Positions 1 through 7,312 of a stretch of DNA of 11,897 bases are shown piece by piece. A program made the position numbers and the translations under genes. Within the stretch, counting starts at the first letter, position 1, and every line of letters starts with the position of its first letter. The notes beneath the pieces were generated by a model. It ran no database searches. It saw only the letters and a program-made list of their open reading frames with translations, and was not told the origin of the DNA. Source of the DNA: Firmicutes bacterium UBA6132 (GTDB lineage: Bacteria > Bacillota_A > Clostridia > Tissierellales > Sedimentibacteraceae); the NCBI GenBank assembly GCA_002435835.1, contig DIVM01000335.1, positions 1 through 11,897 on the forward strand, read 5' to 3'.

Positions 1-946
1 TAACTGCTTCTCTTAATTGCTCTTTATCAATATGGGTATATATTTGAGTTGTTGATACGCTTTCATGTCCAAGTATTTCTTGTAAAGCTCTAATATCAAC
101 ATGCCCATATTGATACATTAATGTTGCAGCAGTGTGTCTCAACTTATGAGGAGAATATTTTTTATTAGATAAACCAGCAACAGTTAAATATTTTTTTAGC
201 ATGTGTTGAACACCTTTTTGAGAAAATCTTGTTCTTCGATTGCTTAAAAACAAAGCATTTTCATGACCTTCCTTAGGTTCAAGTCTTGTAGGGATATATT
301 CTTTTAATGCTTTAATACATACTTCATTTAAATAAATTGTTCTTTCTTTATTACCTTTACCTATGACAGAAAGAGTGTCGTCTTTAAAACTATTTAAATT
401 AATGCTTATGAGTTCTGATAAACGAAGTCCACAGTTTAAAAAAAGCGTTATAATCGCATAATCACGTTTTTCATTTGAACTATCCGAATCATCAATAGTC
501 ATCAATAATTCTTTCGATTCATTTAAAGATAAATGAACAGGCAAACGGCCGCTGCTTTTAGGTGTTTCTAAATTAATAGCAGGATTTTCATTTACTAATT
601 GTACAATAGTATATAAATATTTAAAAAATGATCTTAAACATGCAATTTTTCTTGCTTTAGTTTTATTTGAATTTTTTCTATCTCTATCCAAAAACGAAAT
701 AAAAGAATGCAGATCCATTATATTTACTTTTCTTAAAATATCTATGTTAACTAATTCAATATCAATTTCTTCAAAAATATTTGTATCTTTACTTAACTTA
801 TATCTAATAACAAGAAATCTATAAAAAGTTCTTAAATCTAAAAAGTACTCGTTAACAGTTTTTTCAGACTTACCTTTAATAGATAATAAATAATCTAAGA
901 AATCACACATTGGGGTCGGGCACAAGTTGCTATAATTTATATACAT
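1..946 (-). CDS. Tyrosine recombinase, XerC/XerD family (3' end cut by window edge)
   Basis: This site-specific recombinase cuts and rejoins DNA through a catalytic tyrosine. Family members resolve chromosome dimers or integrate elements. I read 315 codons with no stop before the left edge, so only a short C-terminal tail should be missing. Residues about 10-125 form the N-terminal SAM-like core-binding domain. The catalytic set is complete: Arg175 in GLRLSE, Lys197 in GKGNKER, His267 and Arg270 in HKLRH, His294 in LGHES, and Tyr303 in IYTHI, with the usual 9-residue His-Tyr spacing. Arg175 lies about 27 residues later than in E. coli XerD because the N-terminal domain is longer, as I recall for a common clostridial Xer group. 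The ATG at 946 has a good AAGGAG site 6 bases upstream. Nothing nearby looks like phage or a transposon, so a chromosomal Xer is as likely as an element integrase. Confidence 0.9.
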   Translation of the reverse strand, partial: MYINYSNLCPTPMCDFLDYLLSIKGKSEKTVNEYFLDLRTFYRFLVIRYKLSKDTNIFEEIDIELVNIDILRKVNIMDLHSFISFLDRDRKNSNKTKARKIACLRSFFKYLYTIVQLVNENPAINLETPKSSGRLPVHLSLNESKELLMTIDDSDSSNEKRDYAIITLFLNCGLRLSELISINLNSFKDDTLSVIGKGNKERTIYLNEVCIKALKEYIPTRLEPKEGHENALFLSNRRTRFSQKGVQHMLKKYLTVAGLSNKKYSPHKLRHTAATLMYQYGHVDIRALQEILGHESVSTTQIYTHIDKEQLREAV

Positions 947-1003
947 GAATTTCTCCTTAATATGTAATGTTATTTGTTTTGCTATATATTAACATATAAA
1001 TCA

Positions 1004-1032
1004 ATTATAAACATTTATTATAAAAAAAACAA
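1004..1032 (-). promoter_or_regulatory. Putative sigma-A promoter of the Xer recombinase gene
   Basis: On the minus strand TTGTTT (1032-1027) and a perfect TATAAT (1009-1004) are separated by 17 bases. Transcription would start near 997, about 50 bases before the ATG at 946. The -35 box matches the consensus TTGACA at four of six bases and lies in a T-rich run, so support rests mainly on the -10 box and the spacing. Confidence 0.55.
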
Positions 1033-1374
1033 GCATAATCGAAAATTTGTTTGCAAAAATTCTAATAGTTACAAAACTAAAAAAATACCAAATGAATTTA
1101 TAAATAATTAACAAAAATATTAACAATATAAATGATAACAATTAGATTTTAATAAATTAATTTATAAAAAAGTAAAAGATGATATTTATACAGGTATAAA
1201 TGTATCAAAAGTTAAAAAACTTTTGTTAAAACTCATTTTAAAGCTCGCAATATTACAAGGGCACAGAACGCGTTTAAAATGAAGCAATATGGACTTTAAT
1301 ATAAATCCTCAAAAACCTAATTTAAACATTGCTAAAAACCATTTAAAAAGGTCTTCTCCTCTGCTTTTTACCCC
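1033..1374. other. AT-rich gene-free stretch, probably degraded sequence
   Basis: I find no complete gene on either strand. The plus strand is open for 47 codons from 1139 to a TGA at 1280-1282, but it has no ATG, GTG or TTG start with a ribosome binding site and resembles nothing I recognise. There are two short inverted repeats. One is CAAAAGTT/AACTTTTG at 1206-1225. The other is a 10-bp pair, TCATTTTAAA with TTTAAAATGA, flanking about 30 bases near 1233-1283. Neither has a terminator-like T-run. Confidence 0.4.
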
Positions 1375-1410
1375 TATTATGTCGCAAAATAGATATTTTG
1401 CGACATAATA
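1375..1410. repeat. Perfect 16-bp inverted repeat (hairpin), possible terminator
   Basis: The arms TATTATGTCGCAAAAT (1375-1390) and ATTTTGCGACATAATA (1395-1410) are exact reverse complements around the 4-base loop AGAT. A run of five T follows on the plus side (1411-1415), so as a terminator it would act on plus-strand transcripts, where I see no gene. On the minus strand it lies about 57 bases after the stop of the flavodoxin remnant, but no T-run follows there. The arms contain GTCGCAAA and TTTGCGAC, the same octamers as the central hairpin of the element at 6899-7040. Confidence 0.6.
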
Positions 1411-1466
1411 TTTTTACATGTAGCTTCTTGTCGGTATTGCTCTATTCTACTCGATAAAGCTCATAT

Positions 1467-1763
1467 TTAGACTATTTCCAAATCAATATTATTTTTAATA
1501 TTATATGCGAAATTTTTGGCCTTTAAATAGTCTTCATTATTTGGATGACCTTTAGCCGTACCCCCGAATAATTTTAAAAATTTATTTGAATAAAATCCTT
1601 TACAAGAAAAACTACCTTTAACAATAGCTTTTTTAAGAACCAATTTTTCTATGAGCTATTCGTTATACATATTTATGCCGGCAGCACTTGTAGAGAATAC
1701 AAAAACATTTTTTTCTTTTAAATTGAAGTTTTCAGATATATCAAAAATAATAGGGTGTAAGTT
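1467..1763 (-). pseudogene. Flavodoxin-family protein remnant (truncated, with an internal stop)
   Basis: The minus-strand frame encodes the C-terminal part of a flavodoxin-fold protein, a small FMN-binding electron carrier. Recognisable pieces, in order, are the strand VFVFSTSAAG, the segment GSFSCKGF, and AKGHPNNEDL near the end. These match the C-terminal half of the clostridial flavodoxin-domain family as I remember it. Two lesions break it. An in-frame TAG lies at 1656-1658, directly after INMYNE. The frame also closes upstream at a TAA (1764-1766) in AT-rich sequence with no N-terminal phosphate-binding loop, so about a third or more of the protein is missing. There is no start codon with a ribosome binding site. 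It ends at TAA 1467-1469. No related redox gene is nearby. The family call is from memory, but the decay is visible directly. Confidence 0.65.
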
Positions 1764-1898
1764 TTAATTTTTATTTAATATTATTTTAATATAAATTTAT
1801 ATATGTAAATACAGCTTGATGTAAAGATCCTTCATTTGTCAGCAGTATAAATTGAATATATGTTAATATTTTTCATTTATATAAATAATATATAAATA
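1764..1898. other. AT-rich spacer without recognisable content
   Basis: This stretch is almost entirely A and T and lies between the flavodoxin remnant and the purB terminator. The missing N-terminal half of the flavodoxin would belong here, but no frame reads into one. Confidence 0.4.
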
Positions 1899-1943
1899 AA
1901 AAAGCAATAACTAAAAAAACTTACTCTTTAGTCATTGCTTTTT
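1899..1943 (-). terminator. Rho-independent terminator of purB
   Basis: On the minus strand a 17-bp stem pairs AAAAAGCAATGACTAAA with TTTAGTTATTGCTTTTT, with one G-U pair and an 11-base loop. It ends in a T-rich tail and begins 14 bases after the purB stop codon. Confidence 0.85.
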
Positions 1944-1957
1944 AATGTTATATTTAA

Positions 1958-3391
1958 TTATACTCTAAGCTCTACATTTACACCTAATAATTCTTTATTT
2001 TCTTCAAGAATCGGTTTTATTGTTTCATTGTAGAATTCTTCAACTTGGTAAGGAGCTCTGCCTACAAATTTCTTAGGATTTATAGCTGCATCAATTTCTT
2101 CTTTTGACATATTTATAACTTTACTTTGATACATTCTTTCTATTAAATCATTTGATTTACCAAATTTTTTAACTTGTTCTGCTGCCTGCATAGATAATAC
2201 TCTTATTTCTTCATGAAGTTCCTGTCTATCTCCACCACGTTTAACAGCTTCCATTATAATATTTTCTGTAGTCATAAACGGAAGTTCATCATTAACATGT
2301 TTTTCTATAACTTTTTCATTTACAACTAATCCTGAAAATACATTTAATGCAATTGAAAGTATTGCATCTGCTGCTAAGAAACCTTGAGGCATAGCAAGCC
2401 TCTTTATAGCTGAATCATCCAGAGTTCTTTCTAACCACTGAGTTGCAACTGTATTTGCCATGTTTGCTTCATTTGAAATTATGAATCTTGATAATGAAGC
2501 AATTCTTTCACTTCTCATAGGATTTCTCTTATAAGCCATGGCAGATGATCCTATTTGATTTTTTTCAAAAGGTTCTTCAATTTCTTTTTGACCTTGTAAA
2601 ATTCTTATATCGTTAGTTGCTTTATGCAAGCTTTGAGCAATACCACTTAAGCCAGCTAAAACATAATAATCAACTTTTCTTGTATATGTTTGACCTGTTA
2701 ATTTGAATGCTTCCTTAAATCCCATTTTTTCTACAACAAGTTGTTCTAATTTATTAACTTTATCAGAATCATTGTCAAACAACTCCATGAAGCTTGCTTG
2801 AGTTCCAGTTGTTCCCTTTACGCCTCTTAATTTAACCATATCTATTAAATGATTTAATTCTTCATAATCTATTAATAAATCTTGTAACCAAAGGCTTGCT
2901 CTTTTACCCACAGTTGTTAATTGAGCTGGCTGATAATGAGTATATCCAAGTGTAGGAAGATCTTTATATTCCAAACAAAATTTTGATAGAGCATCTATTA
3001 CATTTACTAATTTCTGTTTTAATAAAAGAAGAGCTTCTTTCATGAGAATTGCATCTGTGTTATCAACAACATACATACTCGTTGCACCAAGATGGATTAT
3101 AGGCATTGCATTAGGGCAAACAGTTCCAAAAGCATGCACATGAGCCATTACATCATGTCTGAACTCTTTTTCTTTTTTAGCTGCAAGATCATAATCGATA
3201 TTATATATATTTTCTTTCATTTCATTAATTTGTTCATCTGTAATTTTCAAGCCAAGTCCTTTTTCCGATTCTGCTAAAGCTACCCATAATTTTCTCCATG
3301 TAGTAAACTTTTTTTCATCAGAAAAAATATAACTCATTTCTTTGCTTGCATATCTTGTTATTAATGGATTTTCATATGTTTCTCTTGACAT
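1958..3391 (-). CDS. purB: Adenylosuccinate lyase, long animal-type form
   Basis: This enzyme catalyses two fumarate-releasing steps of purine synthesis: SAICAR to AICAR, and adenylosuccinate to AMP. It works as a cytosolic homotetramer of the fumarase/aspartase superfamily. The 477-residue protein shows the superfamily signature GSSAMAYKRNP (281-291) with the mobile-loop serines, RHDVMAH (78-84), HLGATS (100-105), and THYQPAQ (151-157) with the likely catalytic His152. The ADSL C-terminal domain fills the last ~100 residues. Bacillus PurB is about 430 residues. This longer protein instead resembles human ADSL throughout (RYASKEM, FSDEKKF, ITDEQI, RGVKGTTGTQASF), by my recollection. The ATG at 3391 has AGAGG 6 bases upstream. 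It stands alone, with a terminator on each side, so it is not in a pur operon here. Confidence 0.95.
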   Translation of the reverse strand: MSRETYENPLITRYASKEMSYIFSDEKKFTTWRKLWVALAESEKGLGLKITDEQINEMKENIYNIDYDLAAKKEKEFRHDVMAHVHAFGTVCPNAMPIIHLGATSMYVVDNTDAILMKEALLLLKQKLVNVIDALSKFCLEYKDLPTLGYTHYQPAQLTTVGKRASLWLQDLLIDYEELNHLIDMVKLRGVKGTTGTQASFMELFDNDSDKVNKLEQLVVEKMGFKEAFKLTGQTYTRKVDYYVLAGLSGIAQSLHKATNDIRILQGQKEIEEPFEKNQIGSSAMAYKRNPMRSERIASLSRFIISNEANMANTVATQWLERTLDDSAIKRLAMPQGFLAADAILSIALNVFSGLVVNEKVIEKHVNDELPFMTTENIIMEAVKRGGDRQELHEEIRVLSMQAAEQVKKFGKSNDLIERMYQSKVINMSKEEIDAAINPKKFVGRAPYQVEEFYNETIKPILEENKELLGVNVELRV

Positions 3392-3416
3392 TCTATACCT
3401 CTTCGTATTTATTTAA

Positions 3417-3436
3417 TAATTAACTTAAGTTAATTA
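3417..3436. promoter_or_regulatory. 20-bp perfect palindrome upstream of purB, possible operator
   Basis: TAATTAACTTAAGTTAATTA is its own reverse complement. It lies 25 bases before the purB ATG, just upstream of the ribosome binding site, in the 168-bp gap between purB and rny. The position would suit a repressor site or an mRNA leader hairpin. It does not resemble the Bacillus PurR box. AT-rich DNA produces such palindromes fairly easily, so function is unproven. I find no clean -35/-10 pair for purB, only a TATAAA-type stretch. Confidence 0.3.
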
Positions 3437-3508
3437 ACATCAATTTTATATATTCACTTTTATTTATAAGCTATTTATCAACTTACACACTTATTTTATC
3501 TCTAAATT

Positions 3509-3540
3509 AAAAAGAAGTAAACAATTTTTTTGTTTACTTC
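3509..3540 (-). terminator. Rho-independent terminator of rny
   Basis: On the minus strand an 11-bp perfect stem, GAAGTAAACAA with TTGTTTACTTC, encloses a 5-base loop. It is followed by TTTTTAATT. It begins 19 bases after the rny stop and separates rny from purB. Confidence 0.9.
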
Positions 3541-3559
3541 CATAAATTTCTATGTTTAA

Positions 3560-5092
3560 TTATTTAGCATATTCAATTGCTCTTGATTCTCTTATTACAT
3601 TTACTTTTATTTGTCCTGGGTATTCCATTTCGTCTTCAATTCTTTTTACGATTTCTTTTGCAATAAGAACTATACTTGTATCATTTGTTATTTCAGGTTT
3701 AACCATTATACGAACTTCTCTACCCGCTTGGATAGCAAATGATTTTTCAACACCTTCAAATGAATTTGATATTTCTTCAAGTTTCTCTAAACGTTTTATG
3801 TATGTCTCTAGAGTTTCTCTTCTTGCACCAGGTCTTGCCGCTGATATAGCATCTGCTGCTTGAACTAAAACAGCTTCAACTGTTTGAGGTTCAATATCTC
3901 CATGATGAGCAGCTATAGCATGTATAATAGCTTTATTTTCTTTGTATTTTCTTGCTAAATCTTCACCTATAGTTACATGAGGGCCTTCAACTTCATGATC
4001 CACAGCTTTACCTATATCATGTAAAAGACCTGCTCTTTTTGCAATTTTAACATCTGCGCCAAGTTCAGCAGCCATTATTCCTGCAAGGTAAGCAACTTCC
4101 ATAGAATGCTTTAGTACATTTTGACCATAGCTTGTTCTAAATTTCAATCTTCCTAATAATCTTATAAGTTCAGGGTGAATTCCGTTAACACCAGTTTCTA
4201 ATACTGCTTGTTCACCTTCATCTTTAATTTGTTGCTCAATTTCTTTTTTAGACTTTTCAACCATTTCTTCAATTCTTGCTGGGTGAATTCTACCGTCTGC
4301 TATTAATTTTTCTAAAGCAAGTCTTGCAACTTCTCTTCTAATTGGATCAAATCCAGAAATAACTACAGCTTCAGGAGTATCGTCTATTATAATATCTATA
4401 CCTGTTAATTGTTCTAAGGCTCTGATATTTCTTCCTTCCCTTCCGATGATTCGACCTTTCATCTCATCGTTAGGTAAGTCAACAACAGATACAGTTGTTT
4501 CCGCTACATGGTCTGCAGAACATTTTTGTATTGCATAAGAAATAATTTCTCTTGCTTTCTTTTCTGCAGTTTCTTTTGCTTCTCTTTCAATGTCTTTAAC
4601 AGCTACTGCTGCTTCTTGTTCAGCCTCTCTTTTTATGTTATCAATTAACATATTTCTTGCTTCATCAGTTGTTAAACCAGAAATTCTTTCTAATTCTTCA
4701 ACTTGTTTTTCATGAATGGCTGTCAATTTAATTTGTTTTGTTTCAATTTCTTTTAATTTTCTTTGTAATGTTTCGTCTTTCTTTTCAACAAGCATGCTTT
4801 TTGAATCAAGCATCTCTTCTTTTTTAATAAGTCTTTTTTCTGATTTTTGTAATTCGTTACGTCTTTCTTTGTTTTCTCTTTCATACTCATTTCTAATTCT
4901 ATGAGCTTCATCTTTTGCCTCTACAAGAATTTCTTTTTTCTTTGTTTCAGCTTCTTTAACTGCTTCATCTACTATTCTTTTAGCTTCTTCTTCAGCACTG
5001 CCTATTTTGCCTTCTGCTATTCGTTTACGGGCTAAAAAACCTACACCCAAACCAATAGCTAAGCAAACAATGCCAACTATTATTTCAATCAA
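3560..5092 (-). CDS. rny: Ribonuclease Y
   Basis: RNase Y is a membrane-anchored endoribonuclease that starts bulk mRNA decay in many Gram-positive bacteria. Numbered from the TTG start (510 residues, close to the usual ~520), a hydrophobic anchor fills residues 2-22. A long charged coiled coil runs from about 27 to 190. A KH RNA-binding domain carries [10 protein letters not shown] at 213-222. An HD metal-binding domain follows, with LLHDIGK (His358, Asp359) and AAHHGD (His396-His397). I chose TTG at 5092 because GGGAGGT (5105-5099) lies 7 bases before it. The ATG at 5107 overlaps that binding site, has none of its own, and would add MGGAE before the anchor. The gene has its own promoter and terminator. 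In many Clostridia rny directly follows recA and precedes spoVS; here a broken ATPase gene intervenes and purB follows. Confidence 0.93.
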   Translation of the reverse strand: MIEIIVGIVCLAIGLGVGFLARKRIAEGKIGSAEEEAKRIVDEAVKEAETKKKEILVEAKDEAHRIRNEYERENKERRNELQKSEKRLIKKEEMLDSKSMLVEKKDETLQRKLKEIETKQIKLTAIHEKQVEELERISGLTTDEARNMLIDNIKREAEQEAAVAVKDIEREAKETAEKKAREIISYAIQKCSADHVAETTVSVVDLPNDEMKGRIIGREGRNIRALEQLTGIDIIIDDTPEAVVISGFDPIRREVARLALEKLIADGRIHPARIEEMVEKSKKEIEQQIKDEGEQAVLETGVNGIHPELIRLLGRLKFRTSYGQNVLKHSMEVAYLAGIMAAELGADVKIAKRAGLLHDIGKAVDHEVEGPHVTIGEDLARKYKENKAIIHAIAAHHGDIEPQTVEAVLVQAADAISAARPGARRETLETYIKRLEKLEEISNSFEGVEKSFAIQAGREVRIMVKPEITNDTSIVLIAKEIVKRIEDEMEYPGQIKVNVIRESRAIEYAK

Positions 5093-5157
5093 TTCGGCAC
5101 CTCCCATATTAAATTTTCAAGCTGCGAAATATACATTTTCTTCATTTCAATTTTCAT
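5089..5157 (-). CDS. Possible 22-residue leader peptide overlapping the rny start
   Basis: In the rny leader, an ATG at 5157 opens a frame that reads [22 protein letters not shown]. Its TGA (5091-5089) overlaps the proposed rny TTG start (5092-5090). Such an overlap is typical of translational coupling, and the ORF spans the rny ribosome binding site. The start lacks a good ribosome binding site of its own, so it may be chance. I do not recognise the peptide. Confidence 0.2.
   Translation of the reverse strand: MKIEMKKMYISQLENLIWEVPN
5099..5105 (-). promoter_or_regulatory. rny: Shine-Dalgarno site that decides the rny start (TTG)
   Basis: GGGAGGT on the minus strand is close to the ideal anti-16S match and lies 7 bases before TTG (5092-5090). 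The ATG at 5107-5105 overlaps it, and the bases upstream of that ATG (TTGAAAATTTAAT) contain no binding site. This supports initiation at TTG. Confidence 0.75.
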
Positions 5158-5266
5158 TTGTTCATAATTTAAAATATTTTGAGAAATGTCATAAAATGTT
5201 TTATCTTTTAAGATATATTTAAAAAGTAAAAGTTATTTCTTAATACTTGAATATATACATATATAT

Positions 5267-5295
5267 ATTTTATTAGTTTTTATGCGTTATGTCAA
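5267..5295 (-). promoter_or_regulatory. rny: Strong sigma-A promoter of rny
   Basis: On the minus strand a perfect TTGACA (5295-5290) and TAAAAT (5272-5267) are separated by exactly 17 bases. Transcription would start near 5260, which gives an AT-rich leader of about 165 bases before the TTG at 5092. I recognise no riboswitch in the leader. The 110 bases between this promoter and the end of the upstream ATPase gene hold only a 10-bp CTTGTACAAG palindrome, with no clear terminator. Confidence 0.8.
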
Positions 5296-5427
5296 GAAAA
5301 ATGTGTATTTTACAAATAAAGAATAGTTTTTTACTACACTTTTCCCCCTTTTTCGACAAACACTTGTACAAGAATAAAAAACAATTAATATAATTATAGA
5401 TATATTAATCATTAGTTATATAGATTA

Positions 5428-6803
5428 TTATTTTCTAAGCGAACCAAGCAATCCACGAATTAATTGCCTACCTATTTCTCTACCAATAGAAGTCATAGCA
5501 GAATTAGCTATTTTTTCCATAGATGATGTTTTTTTTCTATTTTGTTTTCTCTCTGTTTTATAATCCTCTTCATAGTTATCTGCTTTTTCTTCTTTCCACT
5601 TCTTTTGTTTTTCTATTAAATCTTTTTCTTCAGATTTTCTATGGTTTAATAGTTCATATGCAGATTCCCGATCTAATTCTTTATTGTACTTATTTTTCAT
5701 GGGAGAATTATTTATTATATCATTTCTCATTATATAACTTAGGGTACCAAAACTGCTTTGAGGCGGTAATATAAAAGCACGTTCTACTATAGAAGGTCTT
5801 CCATCTTCATCTAAACAAGAAACTAATGCTTCACCTGTTGCCAATTCAGTAATAGCCGTTATTGTTTCAAAATTAGGATTTGGTCTAAATGATTTAGCTG
5901 CAGTTTCAACCTTTTTAATTTCTGATGGTGTATAAGCACGAAGGGCATGCTGCACTCTGTTTCCAAGCTGACCTAATATATCTTCAGGAATATCCATTGG
6001 ATTTTGAGTAATAAAATATATGCCAACACCTTTTGAACGAATAAGCCTTACGACTTGTTCAATTTTTTGAAGAAGTACTTTTGGCGCATCTTCAAATAAA
6101 AGGTGAGCTTCATCGAAGATAAATACCATTTTGGGTTTATCTAAATCCCCTTCTTCAGGAAGCATTTCAAATAATTCTGAAAGCATCCACAACAAAAATG
6201 TAGAATACAAAGTAGGGCTTTGAAATAATTTTTCAGAGTGTAATATATTAATATATCCACGCCCATCATTGTCTTTCTTCATCCAATCATTTAAATCAAG
6301 CTCAGGTTCACCAAAAAACTTTTCTCCACCTTGATCTTCTAAAGTCATTAAATTTCTTAAAATTGCACCGACGCTTTGTGAAGATATTTTACCATATTCT
6401 AAATTAAAATCTTGAGCATTTTCACCTACATATTGAATCATTGAACGCAAATCTTTTAAATCTATAAGCAATAGCCCTTTGTCGTCTGCAATTCTAAAAA
6501 CGATGTTTAATATACCTGATTGAGTGTCGTTCAATCCCAATATTCTACTTAATAACATAGGTCCCATTTCAGAAACAGTTGTTCTTACTTGATGGCCATA
6601 TTCCCCAAACAAATCCCAAAAAGAAATATCGGAACACCCATTTCACTAAATGATTCAGCTAAAACTTTTAAAGTAACAGTTTTACCAGTTCCAGTTGCCC
6701 CTGCTATGAGACCATGCCTATTAGCCATCTTAGGCAATAAATAAACAGGTGCATTGCTTTTACCTATTAGTATTTTATCATCCATATACATATTATTCGC
6801 CAT
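5428..6803 (-). pseudogene. HerA-like ATPase (DUF853/YjgR family), broken by deletion and frameshift
   Basis: The family consists of hexameric P-loop ATPases related to HerA/FtsK translocases; their cellular role is poorly known. The 5' part, from ATG 6803, encodes [19 protein letters not shown] and the Walker A motif GATGTGKT (residues 35-42), then VPIFL. At 6616-6624 the frame changes. The first frame runs to a stop at 6585-6587, while the adjacent frame continues [11 protein letters not shown] and stays open for nearly 400 codons to 5428. That part holds the Walker B motif VFIFDEAH (about 6126-6103) and the usual basic C-terminus. Homologues, as I recall, carry about 40-45 residues between FL and FWD, including a conserved DVKGDLSG segment. 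That block is absent, so this is a deletion whose length is not a multiple of three. The ATG has only a weak ribosome binding site. The unbroken remainder suggests a recent event or an assembly error. Confidence 0.85.
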
Positions 6804-6898
6804 CCAATCGTTTTCATTTGTGCTAAATTTGTTTATAGATTAATATAAATTAACAACTATTACAAATTTTTATTTTATTAATTATGTACTTGTAATAT

Positions 6899-7040
6899 TA
6901 TGATTGTTTACCAGAAAGTCGTTTCACGACTTTTTTCTGCAAGCGAGCTTGCAGAAATTTGCGACAACGTCGCAAACTGCTGTTGCAAGTTATAACTTGC
7001 ACCCAAAAGTCACGGAGTGACTTTTGGGGTGGTAATCATA
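6899..7040. repeat. Five-hairpin mirror-ordered element (A-B-C-B-A), function unknown
   Basis: Five perfect inverted repeats stand almost end to end. H1 is 6915-6933 (AAAGTCGT, loop TTC). H2 is 6934-6957 (TTTCTGCAAG, loop CGAG). H3 is 6958-6976 (TTTGCGAC, loop AAC). H4 is 6984-7001 (TGCAAGT, centre TATA). H5 is 7002-7028 (CCCAAAAGTCAC, loop GGA). H1 and H5 share AAAGTC/GACTTT, and H2 and H4 share TGCAAG/CTTGCA, so the order is A-B-C-B-A around H3. An outer stem, TATGATT plus ACCA (6899-6913, with a 4-base bulge) against TGGTAATCATA (7030-7040), closes the set. The element is richer in G and C than its surroundings. It could be a dispersed palindromic repeat (MITE- or REP-like), a structured RNA, or a cruciform-forming site. 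I see no open reading frame with a start and no target-site duplication. Confidence 0.8.
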
Positions 7041-7263
7041 TTATAACAAATATATTTATTAACTGTCATTAAAATATCTCAAATTGTTTATTTATGTTAA
7101 CATTAAATTAATAAATTAATTTAACTATAAATATAATTTATATTATTTATGACATTAATATTTAATAAACCATTTTTTAATGATAGATATATAATTTTTT
7201 CATTTAATTGTCTTCGTTGGTTTACATAAAAAACATTTTGTTTATTATATTTAGTTAATAATA
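7041..7263. other. AT-rich spacer with nothing recognisable
   Basis: Between the hairpin element and the recA terminator the sequence is over 80% A and T by eye, with stops in all frames. I find no gene, clear promoter or repeat here. A promoter for the downstream ATPase pseudogene is not evident either here or at 6804-6898. Confidence 0.4.
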
Positions 7264-7291
7264 AAATAAAAAAAAGGCACATATGTGCCTT
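7264..7291 (-). terminator. Rho-independent terminator of recA
   Basis: AAGGCACATATGTGCCTT (7274-7291) is a perfect 18-bp palindrome. On the minus strand it is followed by eight T counting those at the stem base, then ATTTTAT. It starts 21 bases after the recA stop. Confidence 0.9.
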
Positions 7292-7312
7292 AGAAATTTT
7301 ATTATTAAAATT

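Noticed and set aside
1139..1282. Open plus-strand stretch of 47 codons ending in TGA
   Set aside because: It has no usable start or ribosome binding site and shows no recognisable family; it may be a remnant, but I cannot support that.
3552..3863. Plus-strand open frames opposite rny, purB, recA and the ATPase gene (for example 3552-3863 and 8094-8460)
   Set aside because: They are complementary shadows of well-recognised minus-strand genes and lack their own start signals.
5363..5372. CTTGTACAAG palindrome upstream of the rny promoter as terminator of the ATPase gene
   Set aside because: Ten bases give a stem too short to form a terminator, and no T-run follows on the minus strand.
6585..6640. 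Programmed ribosomal frameshift in the HerA-like gene
   Set aside because: About 40-45 family residues are missing at the junction, so a frameshift alone would not restore a normal protein; a deletion is the simpler explanation.
6899..7040. CRISPR array or tRNA-like cloverleaf
   Set aside because: The stems are not equal-length direct repeats with unique spacers, and there is no anticodon arm, T-loop or CCA end.
6894..7072. Open plus-strand frame running through the five-hairpin element
   Set aside because: It has no start codon with a ribosome binding site, and its codons simply follow the palindromes; the structure explains the sequence better than coding.
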